From Chryseobacterium turcicum (GTDB taxonomy: Bacteria > Bacteroidota > Bacteroidia > Flavobacteriales > Weeksellaceae), in contig NZ_JAJNAY010000002.1 of assembly GCF_021010565.1 (NCBI RefSeq), forward strand, positions 1 to 64,000: a stretch of 64,000 bases of DNA. The letters run 5' to 3'. Numbering within the stretch: the stretch's first letter is position 1; the number at the start of each line of letters is the position of its first letter. Below, piece by piece: positions 8,437 to 17,735 of the stretch. Position numbers and translations under genes: made by a program. Below the pieces are notes generated by a model, which made no database searches, was not told the DNA's origin, and was given only the letters and a program-made list of their open reading frames with translations.

Positions 8437-9388
8437 TTGAAAATATTTTATGTTTTACTTTTTGCTTTTGAGCTTCGATTCTCAGATTCAGTTTTTCTTT
8501 AAATTCGATGAATTTTGGATTTTTTTCATCATCCGTTCTATGTTCTAAAGCTCTATTGATTTTAAAATTTTCTTTGATAAAACCTTTCGTTTCATCTGAA
8601 AAATAAGCATTCCCAAATTTTTCAAAAATATAATTAATCGCCTGAGAATTAGGATGTATTAAATCGTCTTTATAAAATCTATAATCGCGTAAATCATCCA
8701 TTACAATCTCATAAATAGGTAGATAATGGCAGTTTTCAAACTGAGCAATCACTTCATGAATCGATGTGATTAATTTAGACTTACTCAACTGATTTTCAAT
8801 CATTCCATCTTTCGTATGACGGACTGGTGAAACCGTAAAAAGAATCTGTACATCATCTTTACAAATATCTTTCAGATTAATAATCGTATCATAAATAGAA
8901 TCGTTTAATTCTTGATTCGTTAAAAGTCTTTTTTCGAAGAATTTTTGTGGAATTTTATGACAATTAGCAACCAGCTTTTTTTTAGGTTCAAATTCATAGA
9001 TAAATGAAGTTCCATAAGTAATAATTACCCAATTGGACTCCTGCAAAAAACGGTTTCCTTCTTCTATTTTTGTATTAATCTTATCTAAAGTCTGATGAAT
9101 GTATCGGGTATCAAAACTGGTGTGATGATCCAAAGAAATAAATTCGTCATCGTAAGCAATTAAATCATCTTCATGATAAAATTCTGCATCATGAAGTTTT
9201 TTAATCGAATTATTAATCGAAAACGGGTTAAAAACAGTTCCAAAAGGATTGTTTACTGTCTGAAGCTGACCTTTTAGAAACAAATCTGACATCTCTGAAG
9301 CAAAGCAAGAACCTATTGAAAATATTTTATCTTCAACTTTTATTTTTTGCGGCGATTCTTTAATATCAACTTCTGTCCGGAATTTCAT
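8429..9388 (-). CDS. GSCFA domain-containing protein
   Basis: A 319-residue protein with the family-defining motif IGSCFASEMSDLF at residues 27-39. A C-terminal DLIHPNSQAINYIF gives the Asp-x-x-His pair of SGNH-type esterase folds, so a hydrolase or acyl-transfer activity is likely but unproven. There is no signal peptide. GSCFA proteins are common in Bacteroidota and their role is unknown. It is the first gene of the operon with DUF4269 (8-bp overlap) and tatD. Its upstream spacer is a hairpin-forming repeat. Confidence 0.88.
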   Translation of the reverse strand: MKFRTEVDIKESPQKIKVEDKIFSIGSCFASEMSDLFLKGQLQTVNNPFGTVFNPFSINNSIKKLHDAEFYHEDDLIAYDDEFISLDHHTSFDTRYIHQTLDKINTKIEEGNRFLQESNWVIITYGTSFIYEFEPKKKLVANCHKIPQKFFEKRLLTNQELNDSIYDTIINLKDICKDDVQILFTVSPVRHTKDGMIENQLSKSKLITSIHEVIAQFENCHYLPIYEIVMDDLRDYRFYKDDLIHPNSQAINYIFEKFGNAYFSDETKGFIKENFKINRALEHRTDDEKNPKFIEFKEKLNLRIEAQKQKVKHKIFSND

Positions 9389-9395
9389 TCAGTTA

Positions 9396-9478
9396 ATTTG
9401 AAAATTTGAGAATATGTCAATTTGAAAATTAAAAACTCTGATTGATTCATTTTCAAATTTTCAAATTGACGAATGATC
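9396..9478. repeat. Self-similar intergenic hairpin, word AATTTGAAAAT
   Basis: The spacer contains AATTTGAAAATTTGAG, TCAATTTGAAAATTAAAAAC, and then CATTTTCAAATTTTCAAATTG. The two sides are near reverse complements around a short middle. The word differs from the other such spacers in this window. Confidence 0.7.
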
Positions 9479-9481
9479 AAA

Positions 9482-10453
9482 TTATGATTCTCTTCTTAAA
9501 AGGTAGTTTGCCAATTCTGTGAATGGTTTTTTCTTTTCTTCAGGAACATCTATTTTAGCCAAATAGCTTTGTCCGATTTCATTATGTTTTTCAATTAAAC
9601 GTAATGCTTTCTCATCCACTTTTGTTCTTCTGAAAATCTTTTCTACACCGTACACTTTATCAATATTATCGGTTTTTTTAGAGTACCAGTAATCTAATTC
9701 TTTACGCTCTTCTTCAGTTCCGTGTTCTCTTGCCAAAAGATAAAGAACTGTTTTTTTGTTTTCATAGATATCTCCAGCGTGTTTTTTTCCAAACTGAGCC
9801 TGGTCACCGAACACATCCAAATAATCATCCATAATCTGGAAAGCGATACCAATATGTTTTCCGAAATTGAAGATGGCTTTTGCATCCTTAAACTGCGCTT
9901 TGGCAATCATCGCACCAATCTCAAATGATGAAGCGCTCAAAACTCCGGTTTTATAGGTAATCATTCTGATATAATCTTCGAACGTTACATTTTCCTGAGT
10001 TTCAAAATTAATATCATACTGTTGACCTTCACAAAGAAGTAAACCTGTATGGGTGAAAATTCTTATACATGCTTTAAAAATTTCAGGCTCCAAATCTTCA
10101 AAAAACTTATACGCCTTAAGCATTAAACCATCTCCTGAAAGAATCCCTGTATTAAGACCGTGAATGGTATGAATCGTCGGTTTATTTCTTCTTAGTGGAG
10201 CTTCATCCATAATATCATCATGGATTAAGGTAAAATTATGGAAAAACTCAATCGCCAAAGCTGGCTTTATCGCTTCTTTCTGGTCACCACCAAACAAGTC
10301 ACAAGCCATTAAAACCATTATCGGACGGAGACGCTTGCCACCATGCGAGATAATATAATTCATCGGCTCATACAGCTCAGTCGGTTTGTCTTTAAACGTA
10401 TATTTAGTAATAGCATCAGCAACAATCTGTTGGTAGGTGTCTAAGAATTCCAT
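9482..10453 (-). CDS. Polyprenyl diphosphate synthase
   Basis: A trans-type isoprenyl diphosphate synthase that condenses IPP units onto an allylic diphosphate. Seen in order: GGKRLRP, the first Asp-rich motif HDDIMD, the SGDGLM segment, GQQYD, TYKTG, and the second Asp-rich motif MDDYLD. At 323 residues it fits the geranylgeranyl/octaprenyl class; chain length cannot be told, though a supply for menaquinone or carotenoids is likely. The frame is open to 10519, but that part runs through the PiT terminator, so the ATG at 10453 (MEFLDTYQQ) is the start. A -7 element lies at 10472-10479. Confidence 0.88.
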   Translation of the reverse strand: MEFLDTYQQIVADAITKYTFKDKPTELYEPMNYIISHGGKRLRPIMVLMACDLFGGDQKEAIKPALAIEFFHNFTLIHDDIMDEAPLRRNKPTIHTIHGLNTGILSGDGLMLKAYKFFEDLEPEIFKACIRIFTHTGLLLCEGQQYDINFETQENVTFEDYIRMITYKTGVLSASSFEIGAMIAKAQFKDAKAIFNFGKHIGIAFQIMDDYLDVFGDQAQFGKKHAGDIYENKKTVLYLLAREHGTEEERKELDYWYSKKTDNIDKVYGVEKIFRRTKVDEKALRLIEKHNEIGQSYLAKIDVPEEKKKPFTELANYLLRRES

Positions 10454-10471
10454 AAAAGATTTTAATTTGAA

Positions 10472-10479
10472 CAAAAATA
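10472..10479 (-). promoter_or_regulatory. -7 promoter element of the polyprenyl synthase gene
   Basis: On the minus strand it reads TATTTTTG, 18 bp before the ATG at 10453. It lies just downstream of the PiT terminator. Confidence 0.45.
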
Positions 10480-10503
10480 CGATTTTCTGAGGGGTTGTAA
10501 AAC

Positions 10504-10535
10504 AAAAAACTTTGCCCATTCGAGCAAAGTTTTTT
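10504..10535 (-). terminator. Terminator of the PiT transporter operon
   Basis: Arms AAAAAACTTTGC and GCAAAGTTTTTT with an 8-nt loop. The U run forms on the minus strand, 22 bp past the PiT stop codon. Confidence 0.88.
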
Positions 10536-10556
10536 ATTTATTTTAAATTTTTCTAT

Positions 10557-11696
10557 TTAAACAAGATATGTAACGATAAGGTAAGTAATTCCTGCAACAA
10601 TTGCTGAAATTGGAATCGTTAATACCCAAGCCCAAAGAAGACTTACAGTGATCCCCCATCGTACAGCAGAGATTCTTTTCGTAAGACCAACCCCAATGAT
10701 AGAACCTGTAATCGTGTGTGTTGTAGATACAGGAATACCAAAATGATCGGTTACAAATAAAGTGATCGCACCTGCCGTCTCAGCACTTACCCCTTCAAGA
10801 GAAGTAACTTTTGTGATTTTAGTACCCATTGTTTTGATGATTTTCCAACCACCACTCATGGTACCTAAAGCAATCGCAACGAAAGAAACCAAAGGAACCC
10901 AAAGATAATCTTTAGCAAAATAATTAAAACGATCTGCGGATGCAATTTGTAAATAATCATCTTGTAACATATTAACATGATAATAAATTACCGCTGCACC
11001 AATAATCCCCATTACTTTCTGTGCATCATTTAAACCATGTCCTAAACTAAATAAAGCCGACGAAGCTAACTGTAGCCTCTTAAAAGACTTATCAGCCTTG
11101 TAAGGATTAGATCTTTTATAAAGGTGAACGATGATTAAAGTAATAATAATCGAAATAATCATCCCAATAACTGGAGCCATAAAGATGAATAAGAAAATAG
11201 GAATTACTTTATCAAACTTCACAACACTCTGATGGGTAAGCTGGCTTATTGCCTCTTTAAACGTTTCCAAAGTCCCTAAGTGTGGCTGAGTTGCAACAAC
11301 ATCATGGTAATCTAACATAAAAGCGTGCATTAAAGCAGCCCCTATAAAGCCTCCAATCAATGTATGTGAAGATGAAGAAGGAATACCAAACCACCATGTC
11401 AGCAAGTTCCATAAAATTGCAGCGACAAGACCTGAAAAGATGACTTCAAGTGTTATAAAATTCTCGTTAACTGTTTTGGCAATCGTATTACCAATTTTGA
11501 ACTCTCCAATAACGTAAGCAGCGATAAAGAACGCTGCAAAATTCCAAACTGCCGCCCAAAGTACAGCCTGAAAAGGAGTTAAAACTTTTGTAGAAACTAT
11601 AGTTGCAATAGAGTTTGCCGCATCATGAAAACCGTTGATGTAATCGAAGATTAAAGCTAGTGCAATAATAACTATAAGTAAAATCGGAAATTCCAT
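10557..11696 (-). CDS. pit: PiT family inorganic phosphate transporter
   Basis: A low-affinity metal-phosphate symporter in the inner membrane, 379 residues with about ten to eleven helices. The family signature appears twice, as expected of the inverted repeat: DYINGFHDAANSIATIVS near the N-terminus and LGHGLNDAQKVMGI in the middle. A further GIPVSTTHTITGSI is the second-half equivalent of GIPSSSSHTLIGG. It lies 20 bp after the DUF47 gene, the usual pair in which the DUF47 protein modulates the transporter, and is closed by a strong terminator. Confidence 0.93.
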   Translation of the reverse strand: MEFPILLIVIIALALIFDYINGFHDAANSIATIVSTKVLTPFQAVLWAAVWNFAAFFIAAYVIGEFKIGNTIAKTVNENFITLEVIFSGLVAAILWNLLTWWFGIPSSSSHTLIGGFIGAALMHAFMLDYHDVVATQPHLGTLETFKEAISQLTHQSVVKFDKVIPIFLFIFMAPVIGMIISIIITLIIVHLYKRSNPYKADKSFKRLQLASSALFSLGHGLNDAQKVMGIIGAAVIYYHVNMLQDDYLQIASADRFNYFAKDYLWVPLVSFVAIALGTMSGGWKIIKTMGTKITKVTSLEGVSAETAGAITLFVTDHFGIPVSTTHTITGSIIGVGLTKRISAVRWGITVSLLWAWVLTIPISAIVAGITYLIVTYLV

Positions 11697-11716
11697 TTGT
11701 CAATTATAATTATTAA

Positions 11717-12355
11717 TTAAGCGTATTTAATCATGATGTTTTCAATTGTATTGGCCACATCTTCTGCTTTATCGGTTACTACTTCAAGGTAATTTAATAC
11801 AGATGAAATTTTAATAATATTAATAGCATCATTAGTTTCAAACAATTCTACCATAGAATTTGAAAGAAGATCATCTGCAATATTTTCTATAGAATTTACT
11901 TTAATACAAGCTTCTTTTACCTGCTCCATATTTTTGAAACCTTTAAGGTTTTTCATCGCATTCTGAATCTCAAGGCAAGCTTTGTAAATCAATAATGAAA
12001 AATCTGCATAAGCCTTCATCAAAGGAGATTTGTAAAGGAAAATATACTTTGCCGAAGCATAGATATAATCTGCGATGTCATCTAGACCAGTCGCTAACGT
12101 GTGAATATCTTCACGGTCGAAAGGTGTAATGAAGTTTTTCCCCAATTCAATGAAAATCTCGTGAGTAAGCTCATCATTTTTATGCTCGTAGTCGCTCATT
12201 AATTTAAGCATAGAATCATCATTAAGATCAAAATCTTTGATTCCGTGATTAAAATCGTTAGACATAGCAACCAAGTTATCTGTAACTTTTTCAAAAAGCA
12301 CAAAAAAGATTTTATCTTTCGGTTGAAAAGCGTGGAAAATATTACCAATGCCCAT
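11717..12355 (-). CDS. DUF47 family PhoU-like protein
   Basis: A 212-residue, all-helical cytoplasmic protein of the TIGR00153/DUF47 type, related to PhoU. The start GIGNIFHAFQPKDKIFFVLFE and the segments THEIFIELGKNFITPFDREDIHTLATGLDDIADYI show the E/DxxxD metal-binding pattern of PhoU folds. It is the partner of the adjacent PiT transporter. The frame extends to 12400, but the ATG at 12355 gives the standard N-terminus and is preferred. Confidence 0.9.
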   Translation of the reverse strand: MGIGNIFHAFQPKDKIFFVLFEKVTDNLVAMSNDFNHGIKDFDLNDDSMLKLMSDYEHKNDELTHEIFIELGKNFITPFDREDIHTLATGLDDIADYIYASAKYIFLYKSPLMKAYADFSLLIYKACLEIQNAMKNLKGFKNMEQVKEACIKVNSIENIADDLLSNSMVELFETNDAINIIKISSVLNYLEVVTDKAEDVANTIENIMIKYA

Positions 12356-12534
12356 TTTATAGTGTTTATAAATTCGTGTGCAAATTTCTAAAAAAACCAT
12401 GTTACCAAAAAGCTTCTCACGTTAATTTTTGTTCACATTGAGGTAATATTTATCTTCACAAAAAGCCCACAACAATAAGCTTCTGGCTATAGACTTTGGA
12501 ATCAACATTTTAAGCTTTGGCTAAAAATAAAAAA

Positions 12535-12554
12535 AGCCGACAAAAATGTCGGCT
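12535..12554 (-). terminator. Terminator of the DbpA-like helicase gene
   Basis: AGCCGACA and TGTCGGCT enclose a 4-nt loop; on the minus strand it is followed by a U run (A-rich 12521-12534 on the plus strand). Confidence 0.88.
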
Positions 12555-12577
12555 CAAATTATATGCTAAGAATAAGA

Positions 12578-14311
12578 TTAGTTAGCTTCTTCAGCTCTCA
12601 TATCTTTTCCTTTGAATTTCATTGATTGAATGTTCCCTAAAAGCTCATTCTTATATCCTTTTTCAATCTCAAAGAAAGAGAATTTTTCAAGGATTTCGAT
12701 ATTACCGATTTCCGCTCTCTTGTTACCTTTGCTTGAAGTTGCCTTGTTGATGATTTCTAAAACATCTAGTTTCTTCAACTGATCTTTTTTACCAAGATTG
12801 AAGAAAAATCTAGTCATATTTTCGTCTCTCTCTCTTGGTCTACCACCACGATCACCTCTTCTTTCTCCTCTGTCGCTTCTACCGTCACGATCTCTTCTGT
12901 CTCCTCTGTCACGATCTCTACCTCTGTCGCGGTCTCTATCTCTGCCTCTATCACGATCTCTTCCACCTCTGTCATCATCTCTGCTGCTCAATTTCTGATC
13001 CGTCAAATCATGTCTGTCTTTGTAATACAAAGCAAGATCTTTTAACTGGAACTGAAGTAATTTGTGCACCAACTCTTCTTTTGTGAAAGCTGATAAATCA
13101 GGAATTAAAGCATCGTTAAATTCAAAGAAATCTTCGTGTACTTCAAGTAAGTTTTCAAAAACACCAGCAACCTGAGCTTTAATTACATCTTCACCAGTAG
13201 GAATTTTAGCTTCTGTAATATCAATTTTTGTAACCGATTTAATCTGCTTTAATTTTCTGCTTTCTTCAGGCTTAATCAATGCAATCGAAATACCGTCTTT
13301 ACCTGCTCTACCCGTTCTACCACTTCTGTGAACGAATACTTCAGGATCATCTGGTAAAGAGAAATGCACAACGTGAGTTAATGAATCAACATCCAAACCT
13401 CTTGCAGCAACATCTGTTGCTACCAAAATATCGATGTTTTTCAATCTGAATTTCTTCATTACCGTATCTCTCTGCGCTTGAGAAAGGTCACCATGAAGAG
13501 CATCAGCTGCATATCCATTCTGCATCAAGAAATCAGCAACTTCCTGAGTTTCCATTCTTGTTCTACAGAAAATAATTGAGTATTGATTAGGGTTTGAATC
13601 GATTAATCTCTTCAAAGCCTCTTTCTTATGACGGTAACCAGCTACAAAATAAAAATGCTTGATATTCTTCTTAACTTCGTTAATAGAACCCACAGAAATA
13701 CGGTGAGGGTTTGTCAAATAATTTTTAGAAATACGCTCCACTTCTTTACTCATCGTTGCCGAGAACAAGAAAGTTTGTTTTGTATCAGGAGTTTCTTTCA
13801 TAATGGTTTCCAAATCGTCTTTGAAACCCATTGAAAGCATTTCATCTGCCTCGTCTAAAACCAACCAGTGAATTGCTGAAAAGTCTAATGCCTTTCTGTT
13901 AATCAAATCGATTACTCTTCCTGGAGTTCCCACAATAATTTGTGGTTTGTCTTTTAAAGAACGAATTTGATCCATAATACTGCTTCCCCCATAAACTGCT
14001 GTAGTTTTGACGCTCGGCATGTATTTTGTGTAATTTTTGATGTCTTTTGTAATTTGAAGACATAATTCTCGCGTCGGACAAAGTACCAAAAATTGGATTT
14101 TGCGACTCGTATCGTCAATCATATCCAAAATCGGAAGCGAAAACGCTGCTGTTTTGCCTGTCCCTGTCTGCGCAAGTGCGATTAGATCGCGAATATCTGA
14201 AAGAATGAAAGGGATAGTCTGTTTTTGGATTTCTGTCGGGCTTTCGTAACCCAGTTCGCCAATGGCCTTAAGGATATCAGGACTTAAATTGGTCTCCGTA
14301 AATAAATTCAT
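12578..14311 (-). CDS. DEAD-box RNA helicase with Arg/Asp-rich linker and DbpA-type RNA-binding domain
   Basis: A 577-residue RNA helicase, probably acting in ribosome assembly or cold adaptation. Helicase motifs: [30 protein letters not shown], and HRSGRTGRAG. Residues about 440-500 are a low-complexity tract of RD, RG and DR repeats. The last ~75 residues (TRFFFNLGKKDQLKKLDVLEIINK...) fit the DbpA/CsdA RNA-binding domain, which places it near DeaD/CsdA or DbpA. A TATCTTTG element at 14332-14339 (minus strand) gives a short leader, unlike the rhlE gene. The repetitive tract may vary in length between strains. Confidence 0.88.
   Translation of the reverse strand: MNLFTETNLSPDILKAIGELGYESPTEIQKQTIPFILSDIRDLIALAQTGTGKTAAFSLPILDMIDDTSRKIQFLVLCPTRELCLQITKDIKNYTKYMPSVKTTAVYGGSSIMDQIRSLKDKPQIIVGTPGRVIDLINRKALDFSAIHWLVLDEADEMLSMGFKDDLETIMKETPDTKQTFLFSATMSKEVERISKNYLTNPHRISVGSINEVKKNIKHFYFVAGYRHKKEALKRLIDSNPNQYSIIFCRTRMETQEVADFLMQNGYAADALHGDLSQAQRDTVMKKFRLKNIDILVATDVAARGLDVDSLTHVVHFSLPDDPEVFVHRSGRTGRAGKDGISIALIKPEESRKLKQIKSVTKIDITEAKIPTGEDVIKAQVAGVFENLLEVHEDFFEFNDALIPDLSAFTKEELVHKLLQFQLKDLALYYKDRHDLTDQKLSSRDDDRGGRDRDRGRDRDRDRGRDRDRGDRRDRDGRSDRGERRGDRGGRPRERDENMTRFFFNLGKKDQLKKLDVLEIINKATSSKGNKRAEIGNIEILEKFSFFEIEKGYKNELLGNIQSMKFKGKDMRAEEAN
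12832..12975. repeat. Repetitive coding tract for the Arg/Asp/Gly-rich linker
   Basis: Plus-strand text is a chain of near repeats of CACGATCTCT, CTCTGTCGCGGTC and related words, coding on the minus strand for RDRD and RGDR repeats. Open frames on the plus strand across it are by-products of the repeat. Confidence 0.7.
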
Positions 14312-14331
14312 TAAATATTATAAAATTTCTG

Positions 14332-14339
14332 CAAAGATA
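14332..14339 (-). promoter_or_regulatory. -7 promoter element of the DbpA-like helicase gene
   Basis: Minus-strand TATCTTTG, 20 bp upstream of the ATG at 14311. Confidence 0.55.
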
Positions 14340-14561
14340 CAGCTTTTATTTGAATATTGAATTATATAATATTAACGAATTGATAATTTTATTTTAGAAA
14401 ACCACAATCATTTTTATATTTAGACAAAAAAACTACACCTTTTTTATTTTTAATTTAAAAAATTTTCAACTATAGCCACAATTAACAGATAATACGTTTT
14501 ATAGATTAATAATTATGAAATAATGAAAAACATCTCTATAATTATTTCAAATTTTATTATT

Positions 14562-14569
14562 TACATTTG
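14562..14569 (+). promoter_or_regulatory. -7 promoter element of the DUF2461 gene
   Basis: TACATTTG matches TAnnTTTG, 15 bp before the ATG at 14585. The rest of the 14312-14561 spacer between the divergent genes is A/T-rich, with nothing else recognised. Confidence 0.5.
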
Positions 14570-14584
14570 ATTAAAATTTAAAAT

Positions 14585-15262
14585 ATGGCATCTCAGGTCT
14601 CATCTAAAGTATTCGATTTTTTAAAACTTATTGAGAAAAATAACAACCGAGAATGGTTTAATGACAATAAAAATCTTTTCCTGGAAGCACAATCAGATTT
14701 TCAGAATTTCACTGAAGAACTGATTACCGAGATGGGAAAATTTGATGAACATATTTTAAAAATTGATGCTAAAAAATCTTTGCTAAGAATTTACCGTGAC
14801 ACAAGATTTTCAAAAGACAAAACACCTTACAAAACCTATTTTGGTGCGTCATTAGGAATGGGAAAAATGAATTCTAAAGCAGGTTTTTATCTCCATGTAG
14901 AACCTGGAAAATCTTTTCTTGGAAGCGGAATTTATTTACCAGACTCTCCTATTTTAAAAGAAATCAGAAAAGAAATCTCTATTTTTAAAGACGACTTCCT
15001 TACCTCCATTGAAAATCAAGATTTTAAAAAATACTATGGAGCGCTAGACCAAGAACACAAACTAAAAAACGTACCTCAAGGTTTTGAAAAAGAAAATCCC
15101 ATGGGCGAATTTTTAAAACTTAAAAGCTTCATTGGCGTACACAACATGACCAATAAAGAATTGATGGAAAAGAATGCAGTGAAAAACATTTCTAAAATAT
15201 TTGAAGCCGCAAAACCTCTGAATAATTTTTTAGACACCTCAATTTCCAACATACAAGATTAA
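14585..15262 (+). CDS. DUF2461 domain-containing protein
   Basis: A soluble 225-residue protein of the DUF2461/TIGR02453 family, common in Bacteroidota and of unknown function. Recognised from the block NNREWFNDNKNLF near the N-terminus, RIYRDTRFSKDKTPYKTYFGAS in the middle, and the Gly-rich FYLHVEPGKSFLGSGIYLPD segment. No signal peptide or membrane helix. It has its own promoter element. FkbM follows 104 bp later with a separate promoter, so the two are probably not one operon. Confidence 0.88.
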   Translation: MASQVSSKVFDFLKLIEKNNNREWFNDNKNLFLEAQSDFQNFTEELITEMGKFDEHILKIDAKKSLLRIYRDTRFSKDKTPYKTYFGASLGMGKMNSKAGFYLHVEPGKSFLGSGIYLPDSPILKEIRKEISIFKDDFLTSIENQDFKKYYGALDQEHKLKNVPQGFEKENPMGEFLKLKSFIGVHNMTNKELMEKNAVKNISKIFEAAKPLNNFLDTSISNIQD

Positions 15263-15336
15263 ACAAAATCAAAATAAGTACTGATAATCAATCTATTATA
15301 ATCAATATTTTTTAACAACAATTTAACATTTTTCAT

Positions 15337-15344
15337 TACCTTTG
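15337..15344 (+). promoter_or_regulatory. -7 promoter element of the fkbM-flippase operon
   Basis: TACCTTTG, 22 bp upstream of the ATG at 15367; no good -33 box. Confidence 0.5.
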
Positions 15345-15366
15345 CTGGTCGTCAAATTCCCATACA

Positions 15367-16161
15367 ATGTCTTTATACCAGCAACTCGCAGAAAAACTAC
15401 AATACATCAGTCCAAGTTTTTATAAACAGAGATATTTTAAAAAATTAAAAAATCTTACAAAAGAAAACTTTTCAGGTCGCAATGTAGAACCAGAGTTGAT
15501 TTGGATTAAAGAATATTTACAAAACGACGCCATAATTTTTGACATTGGAGCCAATGTTGGAACTTTTCTTTATCAGTTTGAATATAAACTGAATCATAAA
15601 AACATTTACGCTTTTGAGCCCAACAAAAAATTAAACATCAGGCTGAGAAGGCTTTTCCCAACGATGAATATTTCTTCTGTAGCACTTTCTGACGAAAATA
15701 CAACTGCTCAGTTTAAAGTTCCGATTATTAAAGGAAAAATGGTTGCTTCAAGAGGTACTTTAAATACTTCTTACAAAGAAAAAGACGAAGAAAACTCTTA
15801 TACAGAAACCGTAGAAGTGGTAAAACTGGATGATTGGGCAAAATCTAAAAACATCAAAAAAATTGATTTTATCAAAATAGATGTTGAAGGAAACGAAATG
15901 AAAACTCTGTTTGGCGGTAAAAGCACAATCCAGCAATTCAAACCTACTTTAATGGTTGAGATGGAACAAAGACACCACAACCAACCCATTTGGAACGAAA
16001 TTTCAGAAGTAGAAAACTGGGGTTTTGAAGCTCATTATTTAAACAGAAAAACATTTGCTTTAGAAAAGCTCACTCAAGAAATTCTCATCAAAAACATCAG
16101 CGACGAAAAAAACAAAACCGACTACATTAATAACATTATTTTCCTTCCAAAAAACCTTTAA
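15367..16161 (+). CDS. FkbM family methyltransferase
   Basis: A SAM-dependent O-methyltransferase of 264 residues. Motif I is IFDIGANVGTFLYQFE (about residues 58-73), followed by acidic AFEPNKKL, and the late IDFIKIDVEGNEMKTLFGG block that marks the FkbM family. Such enzymes often methylate sugars of polysaccharides or lipids. It is 9 bp upstream of a flippase gene, so a role in modifying an exported glycan is a reasonable inference. There is no signal peptide, consistent with a cytoplasmic enzyme. Confidence 0.87.
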   Translation: MSLYQQLAEKLQYISPSFYKQRYFKKLKNLTKENFSGRNVEPELIWIKEYLQNDAIIFDIGANVGTFLYQFEYKLNHKNIYAFEPNKKLNIRLRRLFPTMNISSVALSDENTTAQFKVPIIKGKMVASRGTLNTSYKEKDEENSYTETVEVVKLDDWAKSKNIKKIDFIKIDVEGNEMKTLFGGKSTIQQFKPTLMVEMEQRHHNQPIWNEISEVENWGFEAHYLNRKTFALEKLTQEILIKNISDEKNKTDYINNIIFLPKNL

Positions 16162-16170
16162 AATCTAAAT

Positions 16171-17646
16171 ATGAGTGTAGTTGCAAGGCAGGGTTTTAAG
16201 TATTCTATCATCGGGTACATCGCCACGTTGATTGGGATGTTTTCCATTTTTATTTTCACCAATGACCTTTTTTTTTACGGAACTTTAAGGTACATCATGT
16301 CAGCCGCAGAAATGTTGGTTCCTTTTGTGGTTTTAGGAATTTCTTATTCTAATGTACGATTTTTTGGCAAAACCCATGAAGATGGTAAGAATCAAAATAT
16401 GCTCTCCCTTTCTTTAGCATTGGTTTTTATTAATTTCTTTCTATTTCTGATTATATTTTTGCTCATTCCTTATTTTTTCCCTGAATTTACCAAAATGAAA
16501 ATCTGGGAAAATAAAAAATACATTCTTCCATTAGTTTTAACGCTTTCTTTATGTGCGGTTTTCAATAGATATATTTCCAATTATAAGAGAATTGTAGTTT
16601 CTAATATTTTCGACAATCTTTTGCCCAAACTAGCAAACCTGGGAGCCTTTTGTCTGTACTTTTATTTTCAGTTTTCAGAACAGATTGCATTGGCTTTTTT
16701 CTTCGGAATGTTTGCTTTAATGCTTACAGGATACATCTATTACACCAATAAGCTTGACAAAATAAACCTTGATTTCAGCAGAGATTACTTTAAAAAAGAT
16801 AATTTTTACAAAGAATTTGCGGCTTATAGTTTCTTTGGGTTTCTAGGAACATTTGGAAACCACATGGCGATTAACAATTATATGATTGGAGAATTTATTG
16901 GGGAAGAAGAAATTGCTATTTACAGTATTTTACTGGCTCTAATTTCTTTGATTTCCATTCCACAATTGGGATTATTTAATATCTCTGCGCCGATTATCAG
17001 AAAAAATTTAGCAGATGGAGACATGGAAGAGCTCGACAGATTTCACAAAAAAACATCATTAACGATTTACTTTTTGGGCGCTGTTCTTTTTGGCTGTATC
17101 ATGGTCGGATTTCCTTATCTCACTCATTTTATGCCTAACAAAGGTGATATGTTGAGAATGTACGAACCTGTAATCTGGATTTGGGGTTCTGCTGTTTTAA
17201 TGGATTTAGCAACTGGTTTTAACGGAAATATTATCTCCCTTTCAAAATATTACAAATTCAACATTATCGTAATGCTTTTATTAGCGGGTTTAACGATTAG
17301 TTTAAACTGGTATTTCATCAATAACACCGACCTTTCTCTTATAGGAATTGCTTTATCTACCGCAATTTCGGTGACTATTTACAATGTTATCAAGGTTATT
17401 TTCAACTATTTCATGTTTAAAGTTTCTCCCTTTTCGATTGAAATGATTTTCGTGTCGATTATTTGTACTTTGGCAATTACCGTGGCGATTGTTTTACCGG
17501 TTTTTGAAAATAATTTCATCAATTTAGTTTATAAACCTGCAGTGGTATTGGTTCTGATATTTATTGGAAATCATTTCACCAAGATATTCCCGATTGAAGA
17601 TTATCTGAATATGAGGTTTATTAAAAGTATATTAAAATTTAAATAA
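16171..17646 (+). CDS. Polysaccharide flippase, Wzx/MATE-like
   Basis: A 491-residue inner-membrane protein with about 12-14 hydrophobic helices. It opens with VARQGFKYSIIGYIATLIG, the typical start of polysaccharide biosynthesis (Wzx/RfbX) proteins, which flip undecaprenyl-linked sugars across the membrane. No charged catalytic signature is expected. It follows the FkbM methyltransferase by 9 bp, and two glycosyltransferases lie convergent to it, giving a small surface-glycan neighbourhood without a Wzy polymerase in view. Substrate is unknown. Confidence 0.82.
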   Translation: MSVVARQGFKYSIIGYIATLIGMFSIFIFTNDLFFYGTLRYIMSAAEMLVPFVVLGISYSNVRFFGKTHEDGKNQNMLSLSLALVFINFFLFLIIFLLIPYFFPEFTKMKIWENKKYILPLVLTLSLCAVFNRYISNYKRIVVSNIFDNLLPKLANLGAFCLYFYFQFSEQIALAFFFGMFALMLTGYIYYTNKLDKINLDFSRDYFKKDNFYKEFAAYSFFGFLGTFGNHMAINNYMIGEFIGEEEIAIYSILLALISLISIPQLGLFNISAPIIRKNLADGDMEELDRFHKKTSLTIYFLGAVLFGCIMVGFPYLTHFMPNKGDMLRMYEPVIWIWGSAVLMDLATGFNGNIISLSKYYKFNIIVMLLLAGLTISLNWYFINNTDLSLIGIALSTAISVTIYNVIKVIFNYFMFKVSPFSIEMIFVSIICTLAITVAIVLPVFENNFINLVYKPAVVLVLIFIGNHFTKIFPIEDYLNMRFIKSILKFK

Positions 17647-17735
17647 CGATAGGATTTCCCACAGATTATTTTATTTGTAAGACGCCAATGCAACTTGTCA
17701 CGAATGCACGAATATTAATTGCTATCAAATCTAGA

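Noticed and set aside
12798..13086. Open frames on the plus strand rich in Ser/Leu/Arg
   Set aside because: They are antisense to the repetitive Arg/Asp tract of the helicase and exist because of the codon repeats.
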